This document shows positions 34,492 to 43,150 of a stretch of DNA of 64,000 nt, one piece after another. The notes beneath the pieces were generated by a model, which was not told where the DNA came from, ran no database searches, and saw nothing but the letters and a program-made list of their open reading frames with translations. Both the position numbers and the translations under genes were made by a program. The stretch is from Bacteroidia bacterium. Lineage in GTDB: Bacteria > Bacteroidota > Bacteroidia > Bacteroidales > Paludibacteraceae. Numbering within the stretch: position 1 is the stretch's first letter; every line of letters begins with the position of its first letter. The DNA is taken from NCBI GenBank assembly GCA_009929375.1, contig SAAO01000009.1:50297-114296 (forward strand). The letters run 5' to 3'.

Positions 34492-35109
34492 TCAGATTTT
34501 CATATCCTCAGTTTCATTATTTGTGATTTGCCTGATAAAATCATCCCAGTCCATATTCCACGGGTCGGTTTTGCGGTCGGGAGCTATGTCGCTGTGTCGC
34601 AGAATGTATTTTATTTTGTGACGCGATTTTATATCGTTTGCAAGTGCTGTAAGTGCAATAATTTGAGCATCAGTTGGAGCTTCGCTGAATGAAGTCATCA
34701 GCTCAATGCCAATCGAACAGGAGTTAATTCCTGTGCGTCCGTCGGGCAGAATGCTTCTTCCGGCGTGGTAAGCAATGTTTTTTTCATCCACCAGATTAAA
34801 AATTTTGCCATCCCTGCCTATTACATAATGAGCGTTTACTTTGTAGCGTGAAAATTGTTTGATAACCAGATCGATATCGTAATACTCCCCACCTGAGTTG
34901 TTGAAAGTGGAGTGTACGATGATCACATCGACTTTTCGGTTATCGGCCACAGCAAATCCAAAGTTTTGTTTTTTATAAATGATTTCCGTATTCTGAGCAT
35001 TCAGACACTGAAATCCTGAAAAAATACAAAGGAGTAATATGTATAGCTTTTTTTTCAAAACTGTGTTTCTTTTGAGGCTCAAATTTAACGACAAACATCT
35101 GTTTGTCAA
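34492..35109 (-). CDS. N-acetylmuramoyl-L-alanine amidase, Amidase_2 family
   Basis: 205 residues with an N-terminal hydrophobic signal (KKKLYILLLCIFSGFQCLNA). The catalytic domain (about 55-195) has zinc-site motifs IIVHSTFN, VNAHYVIGRDGKIFNLVDE, AYHAGRS, SIGIELM and ILRHSDIAPDRKTDPW. It would cleave the amide bond between MurNAc and the stem peptide in the periplasm. M1 precedes the signal by 16 codons; an in-frame TTG just before KKKLYIL could be the true start. It lies 35 nt before the Amidase_3-like gene, so the two may be expressed together. Confidence 0.9.
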   Translation of the reverse strand: MTNRCLSLNLSLKRNTVLKKKLYILLLCIFSGFQCLNAQNTEIIYKKQNFGFAVADNRKVDVIIVHSTFNNSGGEYYDIDLVIKQFSRYKVNAHYVIGRDGKIFNLVDEKNIAYHAGRSILPDGRTGINSCSIGIELMTSFSEAPTDAQIIALTALANDIKSRHKIKYILRHSDIAPDRKTDPWNMDWDDFIRQITNNETEDMKI

Positions 35110-35153
35110 ATATTTTTTTAGTTATTTCAGAAAAAATATGAATAACCTGCTGT

Positions 35154-35594
35154 TTAAAAAAGCATTCCGTTTACATACATCCAGAATACATATCGTACAA
35201 ATTTTCCTGCAAGCATCGAGACTGCCACTATCCACCACCTGCAACGGAAGTAACCGGCTGCAACAGCTATCACATCACCTACGCCGGGCACGAACGAAAA
35301 GAACGCAAACCAATCACCGTACTTATGCATTTTCTCAGTGAATCTGTCTAACTTTTCCTTTTTTATCCGGAAGTATTTTTCTATCCATTCCAGTTTTCCG
35401 AGTCGTCCTACATAATACGATGTCATTCCCCCGAGCCAGTTGCCTGCAGTAGCTACAAAAACGCATTTCCAGGCATCGAGTCCGCCAAATACAAGTGCCG
35501 AAAAAACAACTTCGGAACTGAACGGAACAACCGTAGCAGCCAGAAAGGAGGCAATAAATAATCCGGCATATCCAAGCTCAATAAAGTCGGTCAT
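35154..35594 (-). CDS. YqaA/DedA-like membrane protein
   Basis: 146 residues with several hydrophobic segments and the short VTT/SNARE-associated core: VVPFSSEVVFSALV near 23-36, GNWLGGMTSYYVGRLGK near 51-67 and FFSFVPGVGDVIAVAAGYF near 98-116. YqaA-type proteins are small inner-membrane relatives of DedA, a group linked to lipid-carrier flipping and envelope homeostasis; the role of this subfamily is not established. It lies only 4 nt after the upstream membrane protein gene, indicating co-transcription. Confidence 0.85.
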   Translation of the reverse strand: MTDFIELGYAGLFIASFLAATVVPFSSEVVFSALVFGGLDAWKCVFVATAGNWLGGMTSYYVGRLGKLEWIEKYFRIKKEKLDRFTEKMHKYGDWFAFFSFVPGVGDVIAVAAGYFRCRWWIVAVSMLAGKFVRYVFWMYVNGMLF

Positions 35595-35598
35595 TTTT

Positions 35599-36588
35599 TC
35601 AGAATATTAAGCTTGATACAATGTAGGCTATGTTCAGCACTAAAAAAATAATGAATATTATGCTGAAAAAATTACCGTGCCGAAGCGATAGCGGATGCGA
35701 AAAAATCAATGAGTAACCAAAGGCAACAATGGGCATAATGGCTTTGTAGTCGGCCGCACTAAAAATTGAAACTAAAAACATGCAAACGCTGAAAAACGAC
35801 AAAAATGAGAGTCGTGAGCGCGTCTGGATAGAATCGTTGCGCAAATTCGGAAAAAGTCCTCCTGCCGAAATTAAAATTACAACAATCATAGAAAGCAGGT
35901 AAATTATCTCATAAAGTGATAGTTGCGCAATAACAAAAGACGGAATAAGACCGCTCAGCAGATTTTCGGCAGTAAGTGCTTCGGGGTTGAGATAAAAACT
36001 TGCAGCAAAATAAAAAATCAAGGGATTCAGAAATCCAAACAACGAAGCAAGCCATGTGCGTAGCGAAAAGCTCTGAAACATCATAAAACCAATCCAGAAC
36101 ACCGGCAGCAATACCACAAGAGGTTTTATCAGAAAACAACTCAGGCCAATCAGAAAACTTCCGGTAAATGCTTCGCCGGAAGCGTTCGGATTACGGTACA
36201 TGCCAAAAAACAAGTAAAAAGCGCCCAGAATAAGTGTTAGAGCCATGTGTGCTTTTACAAACATGTGTGTCTGAAACCACACGCCGATCAGAAAATTGAA
36301 AATGAATACCGGCATTAAGGTGCGTGTCCGGATTATGTTGTAACGGTTGTTGAGCAGTAAAATAAGTATGGAATTAACTCCGGTAAGCAGAAAACTTATC
36401 AGGTAAGGCCATAGACTTTTTTCAGGGAATAAGTTGCCTGCAAATGCCGGTAGCGAACTGCCCGAACGATCGACACTGAAACTTGCTCCGCTGAAATATA
36501 GTAATATCCATAAAAGATATGCTGCCGAAAGCATAAGTACGGTCAGGGTCAGGGGAGGAACTATGATTTTTTTTAAAGAAAGTTTCAT
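35599..36588 (-). CDS. Multipass membrane protein of unknown function (possibly DUF6427)
   Basis: 329 residues, almost entirely hydrophobic, with about 10 candidate helices, e.g. LTLTVLMLSAAYLLWILLYF near 13-32 and IVVILISAGGLFPN near 240-253. It resembles the Bacteroidota membrane family DUF6427, but I cannot confirm membership. No catalytic motif is seen. It heads a six-gene minus-strand run ending with pdxA. Reverse-strand -7 candidates TAAGTTTG lie at 36674-36681 and 36708-36715 upstream of its start. Confidence 0.65.
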   Translation of the reverse strand: MKLSLKKIIVPPLTLTVLMLSAAYLLWILLYFSGASFSVDRSGSSLPAFAGNLFPEKSLWPYLISFLLTGVNSILILLLNNRYNIIRTRTLMPVFIFNFLIGVWFQTHMFVKAHMALTLILGAFYLFFGMYRNPNASGEAFTGSFLIGLSCFLIKPLVVLLPVFWIGFMMFQSFSLRTWLASLFGFLNPLIFYFAASFYLNPEALTAENLLSGLIPSFVIAQLSLYEIIYLLSMIVVILISAGGLFPNLRNDSIQTRSRLSFLSFFSVCMFLVSIFSAADYKAIMPIVAFGYSLIFSHPLSLRHGNFFSIIFIIFLVLNIAYIVSSLIF

Positions 36589-36732
36589 GTGATTGAATTG
36601 CTTTTAATCAGTGTTTTATGTCTATTTACAAACACTCTTCTTTTCGGTTTTTATCCTTCGGAAAATGAAAGTACAAACTTAAAGAAAAAATATGATTTTT
36701 CGACTAACAAACTTAAATTCAATTACATGTTT

Positions 36733-37773
36733 TCAAACGATAAAGCCACCGCCCAACACTTTTCCGTCGCGGTAAAGGGCTGCTGTTTGTCCGGGTGCGA
36801 TAGCCTCGAGTGGCTCAAGGGTTTCTATTGTTGCATAGTCGTTTTCGTGAAATGTAACTTTGCACAAATGATTTTGTTTGCGGTAACGGATTTTTACGAT
36901 ACTGTCAAATTCGTTGGAAAACAGTTTTTTGTCGGCGAAATTGGTTTTGAAAATGCTGAAGCTGTTTTTGTAAAGTGCCGATAGCGGGGCAAGAACCACT
37001 TCATTTTTATCAGGTTTTATTTCTTTTACATACACTTTGCGGTTGAGATACACAAGTCCATGCCTTTGTCCCACAGTGTAGTATGGATATCCCTGATGTG
37101 TGCCGAGTATTTGTCCGTTTTCGTCGGTGAAATTTCCTTTTTGAATCACAATGCCGGCGCTGTCCAGTTTTTCCTTCAGAAAAGGCCGGTAATCGCCATC
37201 AAGGAAACAGGCGCCGAGACTGTCTTTTTTTTCGGCAGCCTTTGCAAAACCTTTTTCAGCAGCCAAAGCACGAATATCTTTTTTGTGAAAAGCACCCAAT
37301 GGAAATACAATTCGGGATAATTGATCCTGCGTAAGTCCCCACAGGAAAAACGACTGATCCTTGTCGGGATCGACACCGGGAGTTACAAAATACAAACCGT
37401 TTTGCTGAGTGATACCTGCGTAATGTCCCATAGCTACAAAATCAATTCCCAGCCGGTCGGCTTCGTCAATGATCAGTTTCCATTTAAGTTCATTATTGCA
37501 TTTCACACACGGAAATGGTGTGCGTCCACCTAAATATTCATCTACAAAATATGGAATAATATTTTCCCTGAATATGTCGCGGGCATCGTATACAAAATGC
37601 GGAATTCCGATCCTGTCAGCGAGTTCGCGCGCATCGTTCACAAAGCTTTCGTCGCCTCCTTCTCTGAATCGAAATGTAATTCCGGTGACCTCGTAGCCCT
37701 GTTCTTTTAAAAGAATGGCAGCAACCGAACTATCGGTGCCGCCACTCATACCAAGTAAAATACTTTTTTTCAT
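36733..37773 (-). CDS. mnmA: tRNA-specific 2-thiouridylase, MnmA family
   Basis: 346 residues. MnmA transfers sulfur to C2 of U34 in Lys, Glu and Gln tRNAs, using ATP and a sulfur relay. The PP-loop SGGTDSS is at 10-16 (usually SGGVDSS). TPFPCVKCN contains the likely nucleophilic Cys92, GHYAG follows, and the second catalytic Cys189 is in LGACFLDGDY. The central PYYTVGQRHGL motif and the C-terminal RYRK...P.EAIAPGQTAALY barrel are present. At 346 aa it is slightly shorter than the E. coli enzyme (368), and some Bacteroidota carry two paralogues, so this may be the secondary copy. Confidence 0.92.
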   Translation of the reverse strand: MKKSILLGMSGGTDSSVAAILLKEQGYEVTGITFRFREGGDESFVNDARELADRIGIPHFVYDARDIFRENIIPYFVDEYLGGRTPFPCVKCNNELKWKLIIDEADRLGIDFVAMGHYAGITQQNGLYFVTPGVDPDKDQSFFLWGLTQDQLSRIVFPLGAFHKKDIRALAAEKGFAKAAEKKDSLGACFLDGDYRPFLKEKLDSAGIVIQKGNFTDENGQILGTHQGYPYYTVGQRHGLVYLNRKVYVKEIKPDKNEVVLAPLSALYKNSFSIFKTNFADKKLFSNEFDSIVKIRYRKQNHLCKVTFHENDYATIETLEPLEAIAPGQTAALYRDGKVLGGGFIV

Positions 37774-37832
37774 TATGCTGGTTTTACGCCTGTTTTGCAG
37801 GTGAAAATTCAGTTTTTGCGATGTTGATCAGC

Positions 37833-38192
37833 TTAAAAAGGAAGGTCTGAACCTTCAGAAGCAGCCGGAGAGCCAGTGAAAGGAGTTGCACTTACTGCAG
37901 CAGCCGGAGCAGCAGCTACCTGAGCAGCACCGTTTTTGTCAACTTTCCATGCACGAATGGTTGTGTACCAACGGCCGTTATATTCGCGGCTTTCCACATC
38001 GAAACTTACGTTTACCACATCGTCGATGGCCATTGGGAACTGATCGATTTTATCGTTGAATAAATTGAAACATACTTTTTTAGGATACTGATCGGTTGTT
38101 TCGAGTACATAATCCTGTGAACGCCACATGCCGTTTTTTCCCTGTCCCGAAGCCATTGGTAACACGGCAATAATTTTTCCTGAAATTTCCAT
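37833..38192 (-). CDS. DUF3127 OB-fold-like protein with SSB-like tail
   Basis: 119 residues starting at the ATG at 38192 (MEISGKIIAVLP); an open extension to 38267 has no family-like sequence. DUF3127 proteins (about 1-85 here) resemble single-strand DNA-binding OB folds: GMWRSQDYVLETTDQYPKKV and WYTTIRAWKVDK. The rest is an Ala/Pro/Ser-rich linker ending SEGSDLPF. An acidic residue followed by xPF at the extreme C-terminus is the protein-interaction tip of SSB. A reverse-strand -7 TATCTTTG lies at 38227-38234. The function is not known. Confidence 0.85.
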   Translation of the reverse strand: MEISGKIIAVLPMASGQGKNGMWRSQDYVLETTDQYPKKVCFNLFNDKIDQFPMAIDDVVNVSFDVESREYNGRWYTTIRAWKVDKNGAAQVAAAPAAAVSATPFTGSPAASEGSDLPF

Positions 38193-38390
38193 ATAAAATT
38201 CTTTGCTTTTTATTTTTTTTATGTGGCAAAGATAATCAAGAAAATACGAACAGCCATACCCAAACATTCATTTATTGCGACATTTTTTCAACAACAATAT
38301 TAACCCGACTTACATACAGAACTTTAATTGTGTTGAACTAACTTATAACTCAGATTGTTTCAATATCAAATCATCAATTATAATAAAATT

Positions 38391-38603
38391 ATGAAAGCAA
38401 ACATTGGATCGAACGATAAGCTTATTCGTTTAGCATTGGCTATAGTGCTTATAGTGCTGTTTTATAAAGAAATTCTGACCGGAGCACTTGGTATTGCCGC
38501 ATTGGTTGTGGCGTTGCTGCTTACAGTAACCAGTCTGGTGAACTTTTGTCCGCTCTACAAAATATTTGGTATCAATACCGATAAAAAGAAAGACGTTAAG
38601 TAA
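38391..38603 (+). CDS. Small DUF2892/YgaP-type membrane protein
   Basis: 70 residues from the ATG at 38391 (MKANIGSNDKLIRLALAIVL); an upstream ATG in the same frame adds an atypical N-terminus. Two transmembrane segments (about 11-28 and 33-52) are followed by NFCPLYKIFGINT. This matches the DUF2892 inner-membrane domain found at the C-terminus of YgaP rhodanese and as stand-alone proteins. The function is unknown. It is monocistronic by position. Confidence 0.8.
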   Translation: MKANIGSNDKLIRLALAIVLIVLFYKEILTGALGIAALVVALLLTVTSLVNFCPLYKIFGINTDKKKDVK

Positions 38604-38666
38604 GTGCTGTTTTTGTTTTCCGGGAAAGTATATGTGTAAATAAAATACCCGAAAAAATAATCTAAA

Positions 38667-38688
38667 CCGAAGCCCTGCTGAGCTTCGG
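38667..38688 (+). terminator. Possible terminator after the DUF2892 gene
   Basis: CCGAAGC (38667-38673) and GCTTCGG (38682-38688) form a 7-bp stem with an 8-nt loop, then AAAATTTATTTG. The tail is weak, so confidence is modest. The rest of the 266-bp gap before gapA is A/T rich and ends with the gapA promoter. Confidence 0.45.
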
Positions 38689-38797
38689 AAAATTTATTTG
38701 TGCTTACACCGAAATATGCTTTCTTATGCAGCAACTTACAAATTGCCATCCGGACATTGCAAAGAATAAAAAATATGTAATTATATAATGTCTTATT

Positions 38798-38827
38798 TTG
38801 TGAATTGGACAGAAATTCGTAATTTTG
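38798..38827 (+). promoter_or_regulatory. gapA promoter
   Basis: TTG (38798-38800, within TTTTG) is separated by exactly 19 nt from TAATTTTG (38820-38827), matching the Bacteroidota primary-sigma consensus TTTG-N19/21-TAnnTTTG. The -7 box ends 42 nt before the gapA ATG. Confidence 0.8.
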
Positions 38828-38863
38828 CACTTGATTTTTCAGAAACTCAATTTTTAAATATAA

Positions 38864-39871
<1,008 letters not shown>

Positions 39872-39892
39872 GCTGTAGCAACAATAAATATT

Positions 39893-39929
39893 AAGAGCTA
39901 TTCCTTTTTGGGAATAGCTCTTTTTTTTG
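39893..39929 (+). terminator. gapA terminator
   Basis: AAGAGCTATTCC (39893-39904), loop TTTTTG, GGAATAGCTCTT (39911-39922), then an uninterrupted T-run. A perfect 12-bp stem with a long T-tract. Confidence 0.95.
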
Positions 39930-39967
39930 TTTGAAAAATGGCTGTGAGTTGTGTGGGGTTATAAAAA

Positions 39968-39997
39968 CAAAAAAAGCCACACAATTAGTGTGGCTTT
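39968..39997 (-). terminator. Terminator of the first tRNA-Asn gene
   Basis: On the minus strand, AAAGCCACAC/GTGTGGCTTT form a 10-bp stem (39973-39997) immediately after the tRNA 3' end, followed by a U-run encoded by the A-run at 39968-39975. Confidence 0.88.
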
Positions 39998-39998
39998 G

Positions 39999-40072
39999 CT
40001 CTCCCTCTTGGACTTGAACCAAGGACCCTCTGATTAACAGTCAGATGCTCTAACCGACTGAGCTAAGGAAGA
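39999..40072 (-). tRNA. tRNA-Asn (GTT), copy 1
   Basis: Reading the minus strand gives a complete 74-nt cloverleaf: acceptor TCTTCCT with AGGGAGA (one wobble), D-arm GCTC/GAGC, anticodon arm CTGAC-TGTTAAT-... with anticodon GTT, and T-arm CTTGG-TTCAAGT-CCAAG. Discriminator is G; CCA is not encoded. It is identical in sequence to the copy at 40232-40305. Confidence 0.97.
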
Positions 40073-40101
40073 ATTTGTCATTTGTTTTTTCAAATGCTTT
40101 G

Positions 40102-40132
40102 CAAAAGTAATAAAAACTTATGACTTGTGCAA
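40102..40132 (-). promoter_or_regulatory. Promoter of tRNA-Asn copy 1
   Basis: On the minus strand, TTG (40130-40132) lies 20 nt from TACTTTTG (40102-40109), a good match to the Bacteroidota consensus, about 30 nt before the tRNA 5' end. Confidence 0.7.
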
Positions 40133-40145
40133 ACCTTGAGTTGTT

Positions 40146-40185
40146 AAGGAACAACAAAATTTCGTATGGTTCCTTTTTGTTCCTT
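40146..40185. other. Inverted repeat between the tRNA units
   Basis: AAGGAACAA (40146-40154) and TTGTTCCTT (40177-40185) are perfect 9-nt complements in the spacer between the two tRNA transcription units. It may simply insulate them; no gene is seen. Confidence 0.5.
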
Positions 40186-40193
40186 TTCAGGAT

Positions 40194-40218
40194 AAAAAAA
40201 GCCGTACTTCTACGACTT
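40194..40218 (-). terminator. Terminator of the second tRNA-Asn gene
   Basis: Minus-strand stem AAGTCGTA/TACGGCTT (40199-40218, one wobble) with loop GAAG, followed by a U-run from the A-run at 40194-40200. Confidence 0.8.
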
Positions 40219-40231
40219 TTCTTTGCTTTTG

Positions 40232-40305
40232 CTCTCCCTCTTGGACTTGAACCAAGGACCCTCTGATTAACAGTCAGATGCTCTAACCGACTGAGCTAAG
40301 GAAGA
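40232..40305 (-). tRNA. tRNA-Asn (GTT), copy 2
   Basis: Same 74-nt sequence as copy 1, base for base, with anticodon GTT, the same acceptor, D and T arms, and no encoded CCA. It has separate promoter and terminator signals, so the two copies are independent transcription units rather than one dimeric transcript. Confidence 0.97.
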
Positions 40306-40326
40306 ATTTTTTCTGCATTTGCGGTG

Positions 40327-40357
40327 CAAAAGTAATTGCTTTTCCTGAATTATGCAA
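40327..40357 (-). promoter_or_regulatory. Promoter of tRNA-Asn copy 2
   Basis: On the minus strand, TTG (40355-40357) and TACTTTTG (40327-40334) are 20 nt apart. This promoter is interleaved with the plus-strand promoter of the PfkB-type kinase. Confidence 0.7.
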
Positions 40358-40365
40358 TATCTTTG
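40336..40365 (+). promoter_or_regulatory. Promoter of the PfkB-type kinase gene
   Basis: TTG (40336-40338), 19 nt, TATCTTTG (40358-40365): an exact consensus fit, ending 23 nt before the ATG. It overlaps the divergent tRNA promoter almost completely. Confidence 0.78.
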
Positions 40366-40388
40366 CACAAAAATAAAAGAATTAATTT

Positions 40389-41366
40389 ATGAAGAAAATC
40401 TTAGGAATGGGTAATGCCCTGACAGATATTTTATTACAAATAGATAGTGATGAAGTTTTATCGCGTCTTGCTTTGCCCAAAGGCAGTATGCAACTGGTTG
40501 ATGGCGGAAAATCGAATGAAATAACTTCTTTGCTTTCACATATTACACCCAAAATGGCCACCGGAGGTTCTGCTTCTAATACCGTGAACGGTGTGGCACG
40601 ACTCGGAGCTAAAGCCGGATTTATTGGTAAAATCGGAAAAGATACTGTGGGTGAGTTTTTTATGAACGATACCCTTAAAAATGGTGTGACTCCACATCTT
40701 GAATACAGCGAAACGGCTTCAGGACAATGCACTGTGTTGGTTTCAGGCGACGGTGAGCGTACACTTTGTACTTTTCTGGGAGCTGCCTGCGAACTGGAAG
40801 CTTCTGATCTGACACATGAAATGTTTCATGGTTACGATATTTTCCATATTGAAGGATATCTGGTTCAAAACCACGATCTGATTCGTACAGCTGTAAAAAT
40901 GGCTAAGGAAGCGGGTTTGAAAGTTTCAGTCGATCTGGCAAGCTACAATGTGGTGGAAGCAAATCTCGGTTTCCTGCTCGAAATTGTGGAAAAATACGTG
41001 GATATTGTTTTTGCCAACGAAGAAGAAGCACGTGCATTCACTTCGCAGGAGCCTGAAGCAGCCCTCGATTTTATTGCCGGCATTTGCGATATTGCTGTGG
41101 TAAAAGTGGGCAAGGATGGTTCGTTTATTAAATCAGGCGATGAAAAAGTGCTTGTAAAACCACGTTTGTCGAATTGCATCGACACTACAGGCGCCGGCGA
41201 CCTTTATGCTGCCGGTTTCCTGTTCGGATTGGCCAGCAATTATCCGCTCGAAGCCTGCGGGAAAATTGGTTCGCTCGTATCAGGAAATGTGGTGGAAGTA
41301 CTCGGCGCTAAAATGACCGACGAAGTGTGGGCGCAAATAGAATCGGATATGCGCGACATATTGTAG
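40389..41366 (+). CDS. PfkB-family sugar/nucleoside kinase (adenosine kinase-like)
   Basis: 325 residues, typical for the family. Early GNALTDILLQI and GGSASNTVNGVARLG (about 59-73) form the substrate side; the ATP-site signature DTTGAGD (265-271) carries the catalytic Asp271. The closest recognised type is the Bacteroidota adenosine kinase/ribokinase-like group, phosphorylating adenosine or a related furanoside with ATP; the exact substrate is not certain. It is 8 nt before an EamA exporter gene and shares its terminator. Confidence 0.88.
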   Translation: MKKILGMGNALTDILLQIDSDEVLSRLALPKGSMQLVDGGKSNEITSLLSHITPKMATGGSASNTVNGVARLGAKAGFIGKIGKDTVGEFFMNDTLKNGVTPHLEYSETASGQCTVLVSGDGERTLCTFLGAACELEASDLTHEMFHGYDIFHIEGYLVQNHDLIRTAVKMAKEAGLKVSVDLASYNVVEANLGFLLEIVEKYVDIVFANEEEARAFTSQEPEAALDFIAGICDIAVVKVGKDGSFIKSGDEKVLVKPRLSNCIDTTGAGDLYAAGFLFGLASNYPLEACGKIGSLVSGNVVEVLGAKMTDEVWAQIESDMRDIL

Positions 41367-41373
41367 TGGCAAT

Positions 41374-42285
41374 ATGCAGCAAGTGAAATTATACGGTTCC
41401 ATTGTGCTGGCCATGATTTTCTGGTCGGTATCGTTTATATGGACACGCATAGCCATCGAAACTTTTCAGCCTGTGACGCTCATTACGCTCAGGCTGATTA
41501 TTGCTTCTTTGCTTTTACTTTCCATTTCGTATTTCAGCGGAAAACTGCAAAAAATCCGGCGTGAAGATATCAAGTGGTTCTTTTTACTGGCATTTTTTGA
41601 GCCATACATGTATTATATCGGGGAAACCTACGGACTTGTGCGTGTGGAATCGACGCTGGCTTCGGTGATTGTGTCCACTATTCCGCTTTTTGCACCTGTG
41701 CTGGCATTTGTACTCTTGCGCGAAAAAATCGGGTGGATGAATGTGCTTGGTATTCTGGTGTCGCTGGCTGGTGTTTTTCTGGTGATTTATGAACCTTCGG
41801 GAGGTTTTACAGCTGATCTGGTTGGAATTGCCCTGCTTTTTCTGGCAGTATTTTCGGCCATCAGTTACACTACAGTGTTGCGAAAAATTCCCGCTCATTA
41901 TTCCACTTTGAATATTATTCTGTACCAGAGTGCTATTGCGTTGATTTATTTTATTCCAACTTTTTTTGTCACAGATCTCTCAACCATTTCTGAAATTAAG
42001 ATTACCACAGAAGCTGTCACTTCGCTCCTTATGTTGGCAGTTTTTGCATCGGTCATTGCTTTTGTGCTGTTTGCCGGTGTGGTTCGTGAAATTGGCGTGG
42101 CGCGAACGAATGTGTTTGTAAACCTGATTCCTGTGTTTACAGCCATTTTTGCATGGTGGGTACTCGACGAAAGTCTGACCTGGCTCAAAATAACGGGAAT
42201 TGTCATTGTGGTTTCTGGCTTGTTCGTAAGTCAGTTGCGAAAAGTAAAGTTCAGATTTAAACAAATAAGAGGACCGGAGTTTTAA
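41374..42285 (+). CDS. DMT-superfamily EamA transporter
   Basis: 303 residues with ten predicted helices in two EamA repeats. The first repeat ends at ASVIVSTIPLFAPVLAFVLLREKIG (shown in part), the second at VFVNLIPVFTAIFAWWVLDE. Such inner-membrane proteins export amino acids, nucleosides or other metabolites; the substrate is unknown. Start overlaps nothing and lies 8 nt after the kinase stop, so they form a small operon. The stop codon lies inside the transcription terminator hairpin. Confidence 0.88.
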   Translation: MQQVKLYGSIVLAMIFWSVSFIWTRIAIETFQPVTLITLRLIIASLLLLSISYFSGKLQKIRREDIKWFFLLAFFEPYMYYIGETYGLVRVESTLASVIVSTIPLFAPVLAFVLLREKIGWMNVLGILVSLAGVFLVIYEPSGGFTADLVGIALLFLAVFSAISYTTVLRKIPAHYSTLNIILYQSAIALIYFIPTFFVTDLSTISEIKITTEAVTSLLMLAVFASVIAFVLFAGVVREIGVARTNVFVNLIPVFTAIFAWWVLDESLTWLKITGIVIVVSGLFVSQLRKVKFRFKQIRGPEF

Positions 42286-42300
42286 CGCTTCGGTTTTTTT
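42273..42300 (+). terminator. Terminator overlapping the EamA stop codon
   Basis: ACCGGAG (42273-42279) and CTTCGGT (42288-42294) pair with one wobble; the loop contains the TAA stop (42283-42285). T-run to 42300. Confidence 0.75.
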
Positions 42301-42301
42301 G

Positions 42302-42331
42302 TTGTGTATACCGATTTTTTTAATAATTTTG
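42302..42331 (+). promoter_or_regulatory. Promoter of the PlsC-like gene
   Basis: TTG (42302-42304), 19 nt, TAATTTTG (42324-42331), beginning 2 nt after the preceding terminator and ending 23 nt before the ATG. Confidence 0.78.
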
Positions 42332-42354
42332 CAGGTTGAATCAAGTTTGGAATT

Positions 42355-43080
42355 ATGAAAACAAAACCCCATCCGCTATTTGTTTTATATCAGTGGCTCG
42401 TTGCTCTTCCTGTTTTGATTATACTCACCATTCTTACGGCTGTTTTTACCATTATTTTATCGCCAATTTTTCCAAATGCCCAGTTTTCGTATTTTCCGGC
42501 GCGCTGGTGGGGACGTTTTTTCTGTTATTTACTTTTTATAAAAGTAAAAATCACCGGACTTGAGAAACTTGACCCAAAAAAATCATATGTCATTGCAGCA
42601 AACCATCAGAGTATATATGACATTTTTGTGGTGTATGGCTGGTTGCCCATGATTTTTAAATGGGTAATGAAAGCCGAGTTGCGAAAAATTCCGCTTGTGG
42701 GAAAAGCCTGTGAGTCGGCAGGTCATATTTTCATTGATCGAAAAAATCCTGTGGCAGCAAAGAAAAGCCTCGACAAGGCTGAAGCGCAACTGCGAAACGG
42801 AGTGTCGGTTGTGGTTTTTCCTGAAGGAACGCGCACTTACACCGGACAAATGGGTAAGTTCAAAAAAGGAGCTTTTCGTATGGCTACCGATTTGCATTTG
42901 CCTATTGTGCCTGTGACTCTGCGCGGTTGTTTTGAGCGTTTGCCACGCAATGGATTTATTATAACACCCGGTACTATTGAGATGATCGTTCATGAACCTG
43001 TGGAAGTGGAAGGTTATGAACATGAGAAGCAGCCCGAACTTATGCAAAAACTGCATGATATTATTGAAAGTGCGCTTTAA
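42355..43080 (+). CDS. plsC: 1-acyl-sn-glycerol-3-phosphate acyltransferase
   Basis: 241 residues. An N-terminal membrane segment (about 12-40) is followed by the acyltransferase domain: NHQSIYD at 83-89 (His/Asp catalytic motif), FIDRKNP, FPEGTR near 153-158 and a later IVPVTLRG block. It transfers an acyl group to lysophosphatidate at the inner membrane, giving phosphatidate. It has its own consensus promoter. The family includes other lysophospholipid acyltransferases, so substrate assignment is by motif only. Confidence 0.9.
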   Translation: MKTKPHPLFVLYQWLVALPVLIILTILTAVFTIILSPIFPNAQFSYFPARWWGRFFCYLLFIKVKITGLEKLDPKKSYVIAANHQSIYDIFVVYGWLPMIFKWVMKAELRKIPLVGKACESAGHIFIDRKNPVAAKKSLDKAEAQLRNGVSVVVFPEGTRTYTGQMGKFKKGAFRMATDLHLPIVPVTLRGCFERLPRNGFIITPGTIEMIVHEPVEVEGYEHEKQPELMQKLHDIIESAL

Positions 43081-43150
43081 AAAATAGTTTTCTGTATTCT
43101 GAATTTATCCTGATATTTATAAAACAACAATTTAATTTTAAATCAAAAAA

